This document shows, one piece after another, positions 1-6,446 of a stretch of 7,093 bases of DNA. Under the pieces are notes generated by a model. The model saw nothing but the letters and a program-made list of their open reading frames with translations. It made no database searches and was not told the origin of the DNA. How positions within the stretch are numbered: position 1 is the first letter of the stretch; each line of letters starts with the position of its first letter. A program made the position numbers and the translations under genes. The DNA comes from JAWLGW01 sp964569055 (GTDB lineage Bacteria; Planctomycetota; J058). The stretch is from contig CAZMSZ010000384.1 of NCBI GenBank assembly GCA_964569055.1, forward strand, positions 1-7,093, written 5' to 3'.

Positions 1-1
1 C

Positions 2-142
2 CCCGGCGCGCCGGAGCCGCTCCCCACCCCCGAGGAGCGCGCCGCGCAGGCCGAGCGCCGCGCCGACGAGGAGCGCCGCCGCGCCGACGCGTTGGAGGCC
101 GAGCTGCGGCGGTTGCGCGGACGTCCGAGCGACGGGGACTGA
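2..142 (+). CDS. C-terminal end of a probable Uma2-family nuclease (partial)
   Basis: Frame 2 is open from the window edge to a TGA at 140-142 and gives 46 residues; the start lies outside the window. The peptide has a proline-rich turn with the string LPTPEERA, then an alternating Glu/Arg/Ala stretch that should form a charged helix or coiled coil (QAERRADEERRRADALEAEL), and ends RGRPSDGD. That arrangement is the usual tail of Uma2-family (DUF820, PD-(D/E)XK-like) putative endonucleases, where it follows the nuclease core. The catalytic core is not visible, so the family call rests only on the tail. Any protein ending in a charged coiled coil is an alternative. That it is a real gene end is supported by the convergent neighbour stopping ten bases away, leaving no room for overlap. 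Confidence 0.5.
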   Translation, partial: PGAPEPLPTPEERAAQAERRADEERRRADALEAELRRLRGRPSDGD

Positions 143-152
143 GCCCCGCGCG

Positions 153-1721
153 CTACCGGATCGACCGCACCAGGGCGCCGCGGATCGCGGGCACGAACCC
201 GGCGCCGACCACGCCGGCGAACACGCCGACCGTGCCCAGGCCGATGTTGTCGATCGGGATCCCGCCGGCGATCGAGCCCATGGCGGTGACGGCGGTGACC
301 GGGCACAGCCCGAGCAGCACCGCGGCCGCGAGCACGCCGGCCACGGTGGCGGCCCAGGTCTGCGCTCGCTCGGCGGTGGGCGCCAGGGCCGAGCAGTACT
401 GCCCGATCGCCAGCGCGCACACGGTCCCGCCCAGCCACAGGAGGGTCGGGCCGCCGATCGCGATCAACACCCAGGCCGGGGTCAGGACGGAGCGCTCGGC
501 CAGCAGGAACCCCGCGACCGAGCAGCCGGCGTGGAGCGCGATCCCGCCGCACACCCCCGGCAGGCCGCGCAGGAACGCGCCCCACAGCTTCTCGCCCACG
601 ATCCCGCCCGGGCGCCGCCCGGTGACCCACAGCAGCTCGAGCGTGCCGTCGGCCCGGTCCTCCACGTAGGAGCGCGCGCCCGCCAGGAGCCCCCACACCA
701 GGGCGAGCAGCCACAGGAGCACGTTCTGGATGGCGAGCATCATGTAGGCCGGCTCGAGCTGAGGGCGGGTCGCCGCGCCGGTGGTCATGCCGATCGCCGT
801 GCCGCCGAACAGGAGGATCACCGCCGCCACCACCACGAACCCGGGCCGCAGCAGGCGCGCGATCCCGCGCACGTCCTCGGTCCGCCGGCGCTCGCGCCAG
901 GCCACCACCCGCCGCGCGGGGACCCCCGTCCGCCGCCGCCACCAGCGGCGCGGGGTCGTGGCCGCGAGGGGAGGCGGCCCGTCGCCGCCCAGCACCGTGC
1001 GCGTCAGGCGACGCGCGCCGAGGAGGAACAGGACCGCCGCCAGGAGGGCCTGGCCGGCCAGGCCGACCGCGAAGCTGAGCGGCGGCTCGTGGGTGGGCAG
1101 CGTGAGCGCGCGCGCGGGGGCGGTCGCCCAGGCGGCGGCGCCGCGCACCCCGGCGCCCTCCTCCAGCGCCAACCCGATCAGGGCCGGCGCGGCGAGCGTG
1201 CCCACCAGCGTGGCGAGCGCGCGCGAGGCCGCGCCGCTCGGGCTGCGGTGGCCGTCGGCCCCCACGAACGCCCCCGCCGCCGTCCCGAGCGCCACCGCGG
1301 CGCACAGCCCGCCCAGGGCCTTGAGCACCAGCACCGGCTCGAGCCCGCCGTAGGCGGCCGCGATCGAGAGCAGCGGCAAGGCGAGCAACAGGCCCTCGAG
1401 CGCCAGCGACACGCCGGCCCCGCACACGCCGGCCAGCACGGCCACGGGGCGGAGCGGGGTCAACCCGAGCAGCGGCAGGATCCCGTCCAGGCGAGTCTGG
1501 ACCAGGAGGCCCGCGGTGCGCACCGGCTGGAGCACCAGGGCCAGCAGGACCTGCGTGACCATCAGCGCCTGGAACGGCGCCTGGGGCCCCTGGTTCCGGC
1601 TCGCGGCGAGCACGCACAGCAAGAGGAGCAGCAGGCCCACCCGCCCGAGGCGCCGCCGCCCGCCGCGCCGATCGAGGCGGGCGAGCTGGCGCTCCAGCAG
1701 GAGCCAGGCGCCGCGCAGCAC
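153..1721 (-). CDS. ABC-2 type permease, two fused half-permeases
   Basis: 522 residues, very hydrophobic, with many membrane segments (for example about 27-40, 52-70, 92-125, 165-185, 215-235, 293-310, 330-348, 385-407, 415-440, 458-480, 492-510). Residues 356-377 carry the hallmark of ABC-2 membrane proteins, RADGTLELLWVTGRR followed by an IVGEK stretch, the cytoplasmic loop after a membrane helix that meets the ATPase. Residues 77-98 carry a diverged copy (RLDGILPLLGLTPLRP), and the halves align at a constant offset of 279 residues, so the gene looks like an internal duplication. A basic linker (about 236-292) with several Arg and Trp residues joins the halves. The start is GTG at 1721, sharing one base with the ATPase stop (TAGTG), with a GAGG seven bases upstream. 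Frame continues open upstream, but those codons lie inside the ATPase gene. It should form the transmembrane pore of the exporter with the upstream ATPase. Substrate unknown. Confidence 0.88.
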   Translation of the reverse strand: MLRGAWLLLERQLARLDRRGGRRRLGRVGLLLLLLCVLAASRNQGPQAPFQALMVTQVLLALVLQPVRTAGLLVQTRLDGILPLLGLTPLRPVAVLAGVCGAGVSLALEGLLLALPLLSIAAAYGGLEPVLVLKALGGLCAAVALGTAAGAFVGADGHRSPSGAASRALATLVGTLAAPALIGLALEEGAGVRGAAAWATAPARALTLPTHEPPLSFAVGLAGQALLAAVLFLLGARRLTRTVLGGDGPPPLAATTPRRWWRRRTGVPARRVVAWRERRRTEDVRGIARLLRPGFVVVAAVILLFGGTAIGMTTGAATRPQLEPAYMMLAIQNVLLWLLALVWGLLAGARSYVEDRADGTLELLWVTGRRPGGIVGEKLWGAFLRGLPGVCGGIALHAGCSVAGFLLAERSVLTPAWVLIAIGGPTLLWLGGTVCALAIGQYCSALAPTAERAQTWAATVAGVLAAAVLLGLCPVTAVTAMGSIAGGIPIDNIGLGTVGVFAGVVGAGFVPAIRGALVRSIR

Positions 1722-2698
1722 TAGCTGACCTCGCCGCGCGTCAGGCTCAAGAAGGCGTCCTCGAGGTCGACCGCGCGCTGGCGCAGCGTGAGCAGGTCGA
1801 GCTCGGCCGCGACCAGCGCGCGCGCCACGTCGGCGACCCCGTCGGGCGTGGCCAGCTCGACCAGCAGCAGGTCGTCCTCGGCTTGCTCGCGCACCTCCGC
1901 CACCTGGGGCAGGTCGCGCAGCACGGGGAGGGCGCGCGCCCGCCCGACCTCCCCGCCGGCGACCCGCACCTCGAGGGCGCCTGGGGGCACGCGGGCCAGC
2001 GCCTCGCGCAGGCTGCCCGAGAACGCCACCTGCCCGGCCTCCAGGATCCCGACCGACGTGCACAGCTCGTTGAGCTCGCCCAAAATGTGCGACGAGATCA
2101 GGATCGTCTTGCCCAGGCGCTGCAGCTCGCGCAGCACCTCACGGATCTCGACGCGCGCGCGCGGGTCGAGCCCCGTGCCGGGCTCGTCGAGCAGGAGCAC
2201 CGCCGGGTCGTGCACCAGCACGCGCGCCAGGCCGAGCCGCTGGCGCATGCCGAGCGACAGCTTGTCGAGCGGCTGGTCGCGCTTGCCGCCGAGGTCGACC
2301 AGCTCGAGCACGTCGCTCACCACCCGCCGCCGCTGCTCGCCCTCGATCCCGTAGGCGGCCGCGAAGAACTCGAGGAACTCGCCCGCCGTGAAGTCGCGCG
2401 CCGTGGGCGCGCCGTCGGGGAGGTAACCCATGAGCCGCCGCACCGCCTCGGGCTCGCGCACGCAGTCGTAGCCCTCGACCCGCGCGAAGCCCTGGGTGGG
2501 CTGGGTGAGCGTCGCCAGGATCCGCAGCGTGGTCGTCTTGCCCGCCCCGTTGGGGCCAATGAACCCGTAGATCTCGCCGCGCGGCACGGTGAGGTCCACG
2601 CCCTGCAAGGCGAACTGCTGCCCGTAGCGCTTGACCACCCCGCGCAGCTCGATCGCCGGCAGGGCGGCGCGCGCCTCGGCGGCCTCGGGCTCGATCAC
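1721..2698 (-). CDS. ABC-2 exporter ATP-binding protein (CcmA/DrrA type)
   Basis: 325 residues; hydrolyses ATP on the cytoplasmic side to drive the permease encoded next. Motifs in order: Walker A GPNGAGKTT (48-56), Q-loop region MGYLPD (90-95) with Asp where many ABC proteins have Gln, signature LSLGM (147-151), Walker B VLLLDEP (167-173), D-loop GLDP (176-179) and H-loop SSH with His204. The nucleotide-binding domain ends near 230. The remaining 95 residues are the alpha/beta C-terminal extension seen in DrrA/NatA/GldA-like ATPases, ending with a typical DLEDAFLSLTRGE. Asp or Glu in the Q-loop slot is, from memory of the family, common in this exporter subgroup, so it is not a sign of inactivity. 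The start is GTG at 2698, within the preceding gene's stop (GTGA, four-base overlap), with AGGAGG just upstream. The overlaps on both sides indicate translational coupling. Confidence 0.95.
   Translation of the reverse strand: MIEPEAAEARAALPAIELRGVVKRYGQQFALQGVDLTVPRGEIYGFIGPNGAGKTTTLRILATLTQPTQGFARVEGYDCVREPEAVRRLMGYLPDGAPTARDFTAGEFLEFFAAAYGIEGEQRRRVVSDVLELVDLGGKRDQPLDKLSLGMRQRLGLARVLVHDPAVLLLDEPGTGLDPRARVEIREVLRELQRLGKTILISSHILGELNELCTSVGILEAGQVAFSGSLREALARVPPGALEVRVAGGEVGRARALPVLRDLPQVAEVREQAEDDLLLVELATPDGVADVARALVAAELDLLTLRQRAVDLEDAFLSLTRGEVS
1729..1732 (-). promoter_or_regulatory. Weak ribosome binding site for the permease gene
   Basis: GAGG on the minus strand, seven bases before the GTG at 1721. 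It is short, but together with the TAGTG stop-start overlap it supports this start; coupling to ATPase translation probably matters more than the site itself. Confidence 0.45.
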
Positions 2699-4689
2699 TC
2701 GTCCTCCTCGCCCGCAGGCGCGAGCACCACGCGCAGCAGCGCCTCGCCCTCCACCGCGACCCGCCGTCCGTTCCGATCGACGAGCTCGAACGGGAGCGGC
2801 AGCCCCGCCAGGAGCAGCACGGTCCCCCCCGCGTCACGCACGGCGCTCAGGTCGATCCCCTCGCCGTGGCCGTGGCGCTCGCCCGGGGCGAGGTCGACGA
2901 AGCAGGCCGCGGCGAGCGCGAACGTGATCGCGTCCGCGGGGCCCCCGAGACCCCCCGACCAGCTCTCCGGATCGAGCGGGAGCGTGTCCCCCCGAGCCAG
3001 CCTTCGCCAGCGCAGCGGGCGCCCCGGCCGCGCCAGCGTCACCCACAGCGTCCGGGTCGAGTCGTTGCGCAGCGCGCTCCCTTCCGGCCCCTCCTCGAGC
3101 ACGACCGGCGGCGCGGCCGCGACGGCGCCGCGCAGCCGGAACGGCGCCACCGCGTCGAGGCCGAGCGCGATCCGCAGCGCCTCGCGCCGCACGTCCCAGG
3201 CGGCGACCCGCCGCGGGTCGGGCGCCTCGGGCTTCAGCCGCACCGTCTCCTCGATCGGCGGGATCGCCGGCCACCAGCTCAGCCCCTCGGGCGCGGCCAG
3301 CGCGTACTCGTCGAAGCGCCGCGACCCGAGGCACACCAGCGCGTCCACCGCCAGCCCAGCCGGCTCGCCGGGCGCGCCCGCCCGCGCCGGGTCGAGGAGC
3401 GCCACCGCCCGGACCACGAGCGGCTCCTCGGCCGAACGCCCCAGGGTGAAGGCCAGGGCCGAGCACACCCCCGAGGCGACCAGCAGCGAGGCCCAGGACA
3501 CTCGCGGCCCCGGCGCCTTGCGCCACAGCAGGTAGTCGAGCGGGCCGACCAGCAGCAAGAACCCGAAGAACACGAGCACGATCCAGCCCGACGAGATCGC
3601 GTCGTCGACCTCTTCGGCCACCGCGCCGCAGGTCTCTTCCTCCAAGGCGTCGCTCGCGGTCAGGTCCCGCAGGGTCTCGGCGGGGAGGTGCAGGGCGCCC
3701 CGCAGCGCCTCCGCCAGCGCGCCCGAGCCGACCGGCGCGTCCTGCGTGATCCCGAGCGCGGCCACCGCCCCCTTGCCGTACAGCCACGACGTCAGGAGCG
3801 GCGCGTCCTCCCCCGCGTCCGCCAGCACGCTCCCCCCGGGGCGCGGGGTGCCGAGCAGCACCGCCACCGGGTGCGCCGGCGCGTCGGGGTCGAGCTCGGC
3901 GAGCGCGCCCTCGCGCAGCTCCTGCCCGCGCACCTCGAGCGGGAGGAGCGGCGCCAGCGAGTCGCCCGGCCAGGCGACGCCGCCCCCGGCGCCCGCCGCC
4001 ACCAGCAGCTTGCCGCCCGACAGGACCCAGCGCCGCACCGCCTCCGCCTGCGCCGGCTCGAGGCCAGGCGCCTCGGGGATCAGCAGCGCGCTCAGCGCGC
4101 CCAGCCCCCGCTCCTCGAGCTGCTCGGGCCCGAGCACCACCGCCGCGGCCTGGCGCGTGTCCACCGAGCCCAGCGCGATCCCGTCGCGCACCAGCGAGGC
4201 CAGCTCCCCCGGCCACCCCGCGACCGCCCGGCTCCCCGGTGGGCGCAGCACCCCATACAGCGGCACATCATTCTCGAGCAGCAGCAGCCCGCCCGGCCCC
4301 GCGCCGTAGACCACGTCCTGGCTGAACCGCGTCCAGCCCGTCGAGTCCCGCAGGACGACCCGCACGCCGCGGGTCGCGTCCGCCCGAAACGCGAGCGCCA
4401 CCCGCCGACTCGACCCCGGCTGCAGCTCCACCACTTCGACGTCGTGCACGCAGCGCGGCCCCGGCTCGGCGTGCAACACCTCCAGCCCGAGCCGCCCCAC
4501 GACCGGCGCCGCGTTCGGCGCGAGCCGCAACGAGACCACCACCGGACAAGGCCGCCCCGGCCGCGCGATCCCCGGCCCGAACCCCGCCCGCACCGAGACC
4601 TCCAGCCCCGGCGGCGGCGCGACCGTGACCTGCGCCGCAGCAGGCGCGGCGAGGACGAGCAGGAGCGACAGCAGGGCGACGGCGCGCAT
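2695..4689 (-). CDS. Exported membrane-anchored protein with GATase-like region, ABC exporter partner
   Basis: 664 residues from the ATG at 4689, chosen because it opens directly on a signal peptide (MRAVALLSLLLVLAAPAAAQ) with a signal peptidase I type site near residue 19. Upstream in-frame codons run into repeats and are not part of the gene. Residues about 25-130 look like a beta-sandwich. About 134-320 resemble a class I glutamine amidotransferase-like fold used as a binding domain, with IPEAPGLEPAQAEAVRRWV, then SGGKLLVAAG, then YGKGAVAALGITQD (304-317). Two membrane helices follow (about 368-387 and 398-417) around the motif GPLDYLLWRK (382-391), recalling the GPxxYxxLR motif of large membrane proteins found beside ABC-2 genes. 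Residues 425-664 form a second, beta-rich domain. Most of the protein should be outside the cytoplasmic membrane. The overlap with the ATPase gene makes it an accessory or substrate-handling part of that exporter, distantly like GldG in idea but not in domain order. No enzyme active site is recognised; the function is unknown. Confidence 0.82.
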   Translation of the reverse strand: MRAVALLSLLLVLAAPAAAQVTVAPPPGLEVSVRAGFGPGIARPGRPCPVVVSLRLAPNAAPVVGRLGLEVLHAEPGPRCVHDVEVVELQPGSSRRVALAFRADATRGVRVVLRDSTGWTRFSQDVVYGAGPGGLLLLENDVPLYGVLRPPGSRAVAGWPGELASLVRDGIALGSVDTRQAAAVVLGPEQLEERGLGALSALLIPEAPGLEPAQAEAVRRWVLSGGKLLVAAGAGGGVAWPGDSLAPLLPLEVRGQELREGALAELDPDAPAHPVAVLLGTPRPGGSVLADAGEDAPLLTSWLYGKGAVAALGITQDAPVGSGALAEALRGALHLPAETLRDLTASDALEEETCGAVAEEVDDAISSGWIVLVFFGFLLLVGPLDYLLWRKAPGPRVSWASLLVASGVCSALAFTLGRSAEEPLVVRAVALLDPARAGAPGEPAGLAVDALVCLGSRRFDEYALAAPEGLSWWPAIPPIEETVRLKPEAPDPRRVAAWDVRREALRIALGLDAVAPFRLRGAVAAAPPVVLEEGPEGSALRNDSTRTLWVTLARPGRPLRWRRLARGDTLPLDPESWSGGLGGPADAITFALAAACFVDLAPGERHGHGEGIDLSAVRDAGGTVLLLAGLPLPFELVDRNGRRVAVEGEALLRVVLAPAGEEDE
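2703..2708 (-). promoter_or_regulatory. Ribosome binding site for the ABC ATPase gene
   Basis: AGGAGG on the minus strand within the Glu/Asp-rich end of the 664-residue protein gene, four bases before the GTG at 2698. It supports this GTG as the start within the GTGA overlap. Confidence 0.7.
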
Positions 4690-5123
4690 GGCCCGCGAAT
4701 CTACCAACCCAAGCGCCGCCACCCGGGGAGGGCCTGACCTCACCCCCCGGCCCCGCCCCAAGGAGTGGTCCCACCAGCGACAGCCCAAGCATCCTGCGCT
4801 GGCTCCGAGGAGTGGCGCTGTCAGCGACAGCCCAAGCCTCCGAGGAGTGCCGCTCCCAGCGACAGCCCAAGCATCCTGGCGGTGGCTCCGAGGCGTGGCG
4901 CTCCCAGCGACAGCCCAAGCATCCTGCGCTGGCTCCGAGGAGTGGCGCCCCCCAGCGACAGCCCCAAATTAGTGGCCGTAGCCCGAAGGAGTGGCACCCC
5001 CAGCGACAGCCCCAAATCACTGGCCGTAACCCGAAGGAGTGCCGCCCACCAGCGACAGCCCACCCTCTGATTTCGCGGCACCCCACACCACCGCTGGCCC
5101 CTCACACCAAACCAGCCGCGAAA
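4690..5123. other. Non-coding intergenic region with tandem repeats
   Basis: These 434 bases separate the tldE stop from the start of the exporter unit. From 4690 to 4760 there is C-rich DNA with a possible 6-bp stem (CCGGGG 4723-4728 with CCCCGG 4745-4750). From 4761 to 5062 lies the tandem repeat array, and from 5065 into the tldE stop the 15-bp inverted repeat. Open frames exist here on both strands, but they arise because the GC-rich repeats lack stop codons. Unit lengths of 47, 35, 48, 47, 49 and 48 bases shift the frame from copy to copy, which argues against coding. No strong promoter hexamers were found. A promoter for the exporter unit would be expected somewhere in this region if tldE transcription ends at the inverted repeat. 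Confidence 0.75.
4761..5062. repeat. Seven-copy degenerate tandem repeat, period about 47 bases
   Basis: Copies start at 4761, 4808, 4843, 4891, 4938, 4987 and 5035. Each has a conserved core of 28-30 bases beginning AGGAGTGG and ending CAGCGACAGCCCAA (or CCCCAA), then a linker. Copies 1, 3 and 4 have class A linkers (GCATCCTGCGCTGGCTCCG or a close variant). Copies 5 and 6 have class B linkers (ATYASTGGCCGTARCCCGA). Copy 2 has a 7-base linker equal to class A with 12 bases removed, and copy 7 is a core only. In copies 1 and 4 the core and linker pair as CCAGCG-a-CAG with CTG-CGCTGG around a 10-base loop (4774-4802 and 4904-4932). Copy 2 has a different perfect hairpin, GCTGTC-AGC-GACAGC (4817-4831). 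The array could be a minisatellite, a cluster of REP-like elements or an RNA-level structure. Function is unknown. Confidence 0.9.
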
Positions 5124-5129
5124 TCAGAG
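5065..5129. repeat. Perfect 15-bp inverted repeat overlapping the tldE stop; possible terminator
   Basis: CTCTGATTTCGCGGC (5065-5079) is the exact reverse complement of GCCGCGAAATCAGAG (5115-5129), with 35 bases between. The right arm contains the TGA stop of the tldE-like gene (5126-5124, minus strand) and its last Leu codon, so the transcript would fold immediately at the end of that gene. The spacer contains the direct repeat CACACCA twice (5084-5090 and 5103-5109). A role in ending the tldDE transcript or protecting its 3' end is plausible. However, the loop is long for an intrinsic terminator and no run of T follows on the minus strand. The repeat itself is certain; the role is inferred. 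Confidence 0.85.
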
Positions 5130-6446
5130 CGTGAAGCGGAACCCGTCCACCAGGGCCCCCGGCATGCGGGCGCTGATCGTCTTGCGGCGGAAGTAGGTGT
5201 CCGCGTCGAGGATCAGCTCGCGCTCGCGGGTCAGGTCGACGAGGTTCTCGCCGAGCATGCGGTAGGCGCTCTCGTCGAAGCGCATCACGTTGAGCGGGGC
5301 CACGATCTCGCCGCCCTCGACCCAGAACGTGGCGAAGCGGGTCATGCCGGTGGTGCGGCAGGCCGTGCGGTCGGACCAGTTGAGGTACCACACGTTCCCG
5401 ACGTAGACGCCGGTCCCCAGCGCGCTCAGCGCCTCCTCCTGGGCCAGCTTCCCGGCGGCCACGTCGATCGACTCGGGCGACTCGTGGCTGGCGGCGCCGT
5501 TGGTCTCGACCCCGTACTCCATGGCCGAGCGCGGCGAGACCAGGCAGTCCTGGTAGGCCCCGCCCTGGATCAGCGTCACCTGGTCGGGGCGGCGGAACCC
5601 GGCGTCCTGGAAGTTGGGGGCCACGCCCTCGCGGGTGTTCTCGAGGATCGTCAGCCCCTCGTTGAGGCGGGCGCCCTCCGCGACCATCTTGATCAGCGGC
5701 GTCTGCTTGGTCCGGTGCGCCTTGAGCCCGAAGCCGCCCCAGCCCAGCATGCCCACGATGTCGCTCAGCGCCGCGGGGGTGAGGTAGACGCGGTACTGCC
5801 CGCGCTCGATCGTGTGCGGCGCGTGGCGCAGCGCCTCGAGCTGGCGCGTGGCCCAGTCGACCTTGCGGGTGAAGCCCGCGCCGTCCCACTCGAAGCCGGC
5901 GTAGCTCGACTTCACCGCCTTGTCGCCCGAGTGATAGAAGCTCCAGTCGAAGTTGAAGCTGGTCGTCGAATGCCAGTTGCGCTGACCCAGCGAGCTCGCG
6001 AACCCGGTGTGGATCCCGCCGGCCGCGTAGATCCCCACGAGGTCGCGCCCCTCGCCCGCCTTGCGGATCTCGCCGATCGCCGCCTCGCCGTCGGGCAGCA
6101 CCCCCGGCTTGTGGTGCTCGCTCGAGGCCCCGTCGGTCGCGTAGAGGAGGTAAGGGTCCTCGGGCAGGTGCGCCCGCTTGTCGCGCAGCTCGCTCACCAG
6201 GCGCCGCGCGCGCGCGAGGTCCTCCTCGAGGTCGCCCGCGAGGGTCAGGCTCCCCGCGCAGTGGCGCCGCCCCTCGATCAGGTCGACCGACAGCTCGCGC
6301 TGGCTGACCGAGCCCGCCTGGCGGACCTCGCTCTTGTTGAAGCGGACGAAGTCCGAGTCCTCGCCGTGGAAGCTGCAGGTCATGACCTCGTCGCCCGTGA
6401 GGGCGGCCGTGATCGCGCCGGCCAGCTGGTCGAAGTAGGTCTGCAT
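5124..6446 (-). CDS. tldE: TldE/PmbA-family protein
   Basis: 440 residues, the usual size for TldE/PmbA (about 450). In known systems TldE pairs with TldD to form a cytoplasmic metalloprotease that trims unfolded or modified peptides (microcin B17 and CcdA in E. coli). TldE lacks the zinc site but is needed for activity. Visible family features: the N-terminal segment FVRFNKSEVRQAG (33-45) with following strands, the helical stretch around 73-92, GGAYQDCLVSPRSAMEYG (295-312), SHESPESIDVAAG (320-332), and the C-terminal block SDRTACRTTGMTRFATFWVE (358-377) followed by GGEIVAPLNVMRF (378-390). No HExxxH occurs, as expected for this partner. The ATG at 6446 was chosen because it shares one base with the upstream tldD stop (TGATG), has GGAGG six bases before it, and gives the family's length. 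The longer open frame upstream lies inside tldD. The stop codon is embedded in an inverted repeat. Confidence 0.92.
   Translation of the reverse strand: MQTYFDQLAGAITAALTGDEVMTCSFHGEDSDFVRFNKSEVRQAGSVSQRELSVDLIEGRRHCAGSLTLAGDLEEDLARARRLVSELRDKRAHLPEDPYLLYATDGASSEHHKPGVLPDGEAAIGEIRKAGEGRDLVGIYAAGGIHTGFASSLGQRNWHSTTSFNFDWSFYHSGDKAVKSSYAGFEWDGAGFTRKVDWATRQLEALRHAPHTIERGQYRVYLTPAALSDIVGMLGWGGFGLKAHRTKQTPLIKMVAEGARLNEGLTILENTREGVAPNFQDAGFRRPDQVTLIQGGAYQDCLVSPRSAMEYGVETNGAASHESPESIDVAAGKLAQEEALSALGTGVYVGNVWYLNWSDRTACRTTGMTRFATFWVEGGEIVAPLNVMRFDESAYRMLGENLVDLTRERELILDADTYFRRKTISARMPGALVDGFRFTL

Noticed and set aside
133..148. Terminator hairpin between the convergent genes (CGGGG 133-137, CCCCG 144-148)
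   Set aside because: Only five base pairs with a six-base loop, including a stop codon and without a T-run; likely chance in this base composition.
1811..1816. Inactive ATPase because the Q-loop Gln appears to be Asp95
   Set aside because: All other catalytic motifs are intact, and acidic residues at this position are common in this ABC-2 exporter subgroup. The Asp95 codon itself lies near 2414-2416.
1722..2063. N-terminal extension of the permease into the ATPase gene
   Set aside because: The extra residues are low-complexity Arg/Gly/Ala read in a shadow frame of the ATPase; the GTG at 1721 overlapping the ATPase stop is the sensible start.
4723..4750. Stem-loop CCGGGG/CCCCGG upstream of the exporter unit
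   Set aside because: Six pairs around a 16-base loop in C/G runs; too easily produced by composition to annotate as a regulatory site.
4761..5062. CRISPR array
   Set aside because: The cores are imperfect copies, and the linkers are similar to each other in two classes instead of being unique spacers. One linker is only 7 bases, and no cas genes are nearby.
4821..5105. Repeat-rich small protein on the minus strand (LGLSLG... motifs)
   Set aside because: The repeats are open in several frames because of GC richness. Copy lengths shift the frame, and the apparent start lies inside the inverted-repeat spacer with no ribosome binding site.
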